From: Burkholderia arboris
Lineage (GTDB): Bacteria; Pseudomonadota; Gammaproteobacteria; Burkholderiales; Burkholderiaceae
DNA: 64,000 nt
Reading direction: 5' to 3'
Assembly: GCF_902499125.1 (NCBI RefSeq)
Contig: NZ_CABVPX010000024.1
Location: 1-64,000 of the forward strand
Below, piece by piece: positions 63,067-64,000 of the stretch. Positions within the stretch are counted from its first letter, which is position 1. Each line of letters opens with the position of its first letter. The translations under genes were made by a program, and so were the position numbers. The notes beneath the pieces are model-generated. The model ran no database searches and was not told where the DNA came from. It saw nothing but the letters and a program-made list of their open reading frames with translations.

Positions 63067-64000
63067 TCAGCGCGCGGCGACCTCCGCCTTGACGGCCGCC
63101 GCATCGCCGACCGCCGTCGGCGCCGCACCCCAGCCGCCGCCGAGCGCGCGGATCAGGTTGACGGTCGACACGGCCTGCGCGCCAGTGAGCTGGTTCGCCT
63201 GCAGTTGCGACTGCAGCACCGAACGCTCGCTGTCGATCACGTCGAGATAGGCGACCTCGCCTTCCTGGTACTGCGTGCGCGACAGCGTCGCCGCACGGCG
63301 CGACGCATTGACGGCTGCATCCTGCGCGCGGATCTGGTCGTCGAGCAGACGCAGGTCGGAAAGATTGTCCTCGACCTCGCGGAACGCGACGAGTACCTGC
63401 TGCCGGTAGTTCGCGACCTGCTCGTCGTACTGCGCGCGCGCCTGCTGCACGCCGGCCGCCCGGCGCCCGCCGTCGAACAGCGGCAACGTCAGCGCGGTGC
63501 CCGCGAACGGCCCGAGCAGGAACGTGCGGCTCGACCACAGGAACAGGTTGCCGAGCGTCGACGCCTCATAGCCGAACGCTCCGGTGATATCGAGCTTCGG
63601 GAAGTACGCGGACTTCGCGAGGCCGATCCGCGCGTTCGCGGCCGCCATCGCCCGCTCGGCCGCCGACACGTCCGGACGGCGTTCGAGCAACGCGGACGGC
63701 AGGCCCGGCGGAATCTTCACCGCGACCGGCACGATCGGCGTTTCCTTGAACCCGAAATCCGCCGGTGCCTTGCCGAGCAGGATCGCGAGCGCATGCTCGG
63801 ACGCCGCGCGCCGGCGCGCGACGCCGACCGCATCGGCCTGTGCGCTCGCCAGCTCGTTCTTCGCACGCGATACGTCGAGCTCGCTGATGTCGCCTTCGTT
63901 GAAGCGGCGCTGCACGAGCTTCAGTGCCTGATCGCGCAGCTCCACCGTGCGGCGGTATAGGTCCTGGTCCGAATCGAGCTGGCGCAGTTCGAAGTAGTTC
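63067..64000 (-). CDS. RND efflux outer-membrane factor (NodT/OprM family), 3' part
   Basis: The frame is open to the right edge, so the gene continues outside the window; about 310 C-terminal residues are present. It has the repeated TolC-type pattern: RRFNEGDISELDVSRAKNEL, GLPSALLERRPDV, GPFAGTALTLPLFDGGRR and TQYQEGEVAYLDVID. It forms the outer-membrane channel of a tripartite pump, whose membrane-fusion and RND genes should lie to the right. Confidence 0.93.
   Translation of the reverse strand, partial: NYFELRQLDSDQDLYRRTVELRDQALKLVQRRFNEGDISELDVSRAKNELASAQADAVGVARRRAASEHALAILLGKAPADFGFKETPIVPVAVKIPPGLPSALLERRPDVSAAERAMAAANARIGLAKSAYFPKLDITGAFGYEASTLGNLFLWSSRTFLLGPFAGTALTLPLFDGGRRAAGVQQARAQYDEQVANYRQQVLVAFREVEDNLSDLRLLDDQIRAQDAAVNASRRAATLSRTQYQEGEVAYLDVIDSERSVLQSQLQANQLTGAQAVSTVNLIRALGGGWGAAPTAVGDAAAVKAEVAAR

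Overview
The window is GC-rich DNA (low-GC stretch near 52.6-56.3 kb) that looks like Burkholderia sensu stricto, most likely the Burkholderia cepacia complex. The 16S 5' end at the left edge matches what I remember of that group. The accessory catabolic content (aminoethylphosphonate, quinate/shikimate, galactarate, organosulfur, phospholipase C) suggests a secondary replicon that carries an rRNA operon. No database could be consulted, so all family calls rest on motifs, lengths and gene order.

Layout. 1-600: 5' end of a 16S gene on the minus strand with boxA and two tandem promoters. 0.65-9.3 kb: a 2-aminoethylphosphonate locus, phnSTUV-phnA-phnY plus a PhnZ-like HD oxygenase, divergent from phnW. 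9.4-14.3 kb: quinate/shikimate catabolism (MFS carrier, aroE, aroQ, divergent quiC-type fusion). 14.5-19.1 kb: small protein, PAS-AraC regulator, orphan amino-acid-type binding protein, MFS carrier. 19.2-24.1 kb: DoxX, FucU-like mutarotase, SnoaL-like protein, then a two-gene operon (orphan binding protein and a peptide-deformylase/class IV aminotransferase fusion) divergent from an Lrp regulator. 24.2-31.0 kb: galactarate/glucarate to 2-oxoglutarate (garD, kdgD, semialdehyde dehydrogenase, MFS carrier). 31.0-35.1 kb: M50 protease/DUF2167 pair, XRE-MmyB regulator, LysE exporter with divergent Lrp. 35.1-39.8 kb: a five-gene zinc-starvation operon (COG0523 GTPase, folE2, queD-like, gamma carbonic anhydrase, dihydroorotase) behind a large Zur-like palindrome. 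40.8-47.0 kb: a sulfur-scavenging operon. 47.2-52.6 kb: a 2-hydroxycarboxylate transporter with a textbook sigma-54 promoter and two upstream palindromes, followed by its probable two-component system.

52.6-56.3 kb is a scarred, lower-GC accessory patch. It holds a 5'-truncated cation/proton antiporter joined to the first codons of a flavoprotein gene, a peroxiredoxin, a probable truncated N-acyl amino acid synthase, a MarR regulator with a small partner gene, and about 500 bases I cannot explain. 56.3-64.0 kb returns to core-like content: alpha/beta hydrolase, phospholipase C with PlcR-like partner, PACE exporter with divergent LysR, tautomerase-like protein with divergent TetR, and the 3' part of an RND outer-membrane factor.

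The most unusual items are the deformylase-aminotransferase fusion in an Lrp-linked operon, a ferritin-like candidate diiron protein inside the sulfur operon, the PhnZ-like oxygenase inside a hydrolytic phosphonate operon, and the recombination scars around 53.4 and 54.2 kb.
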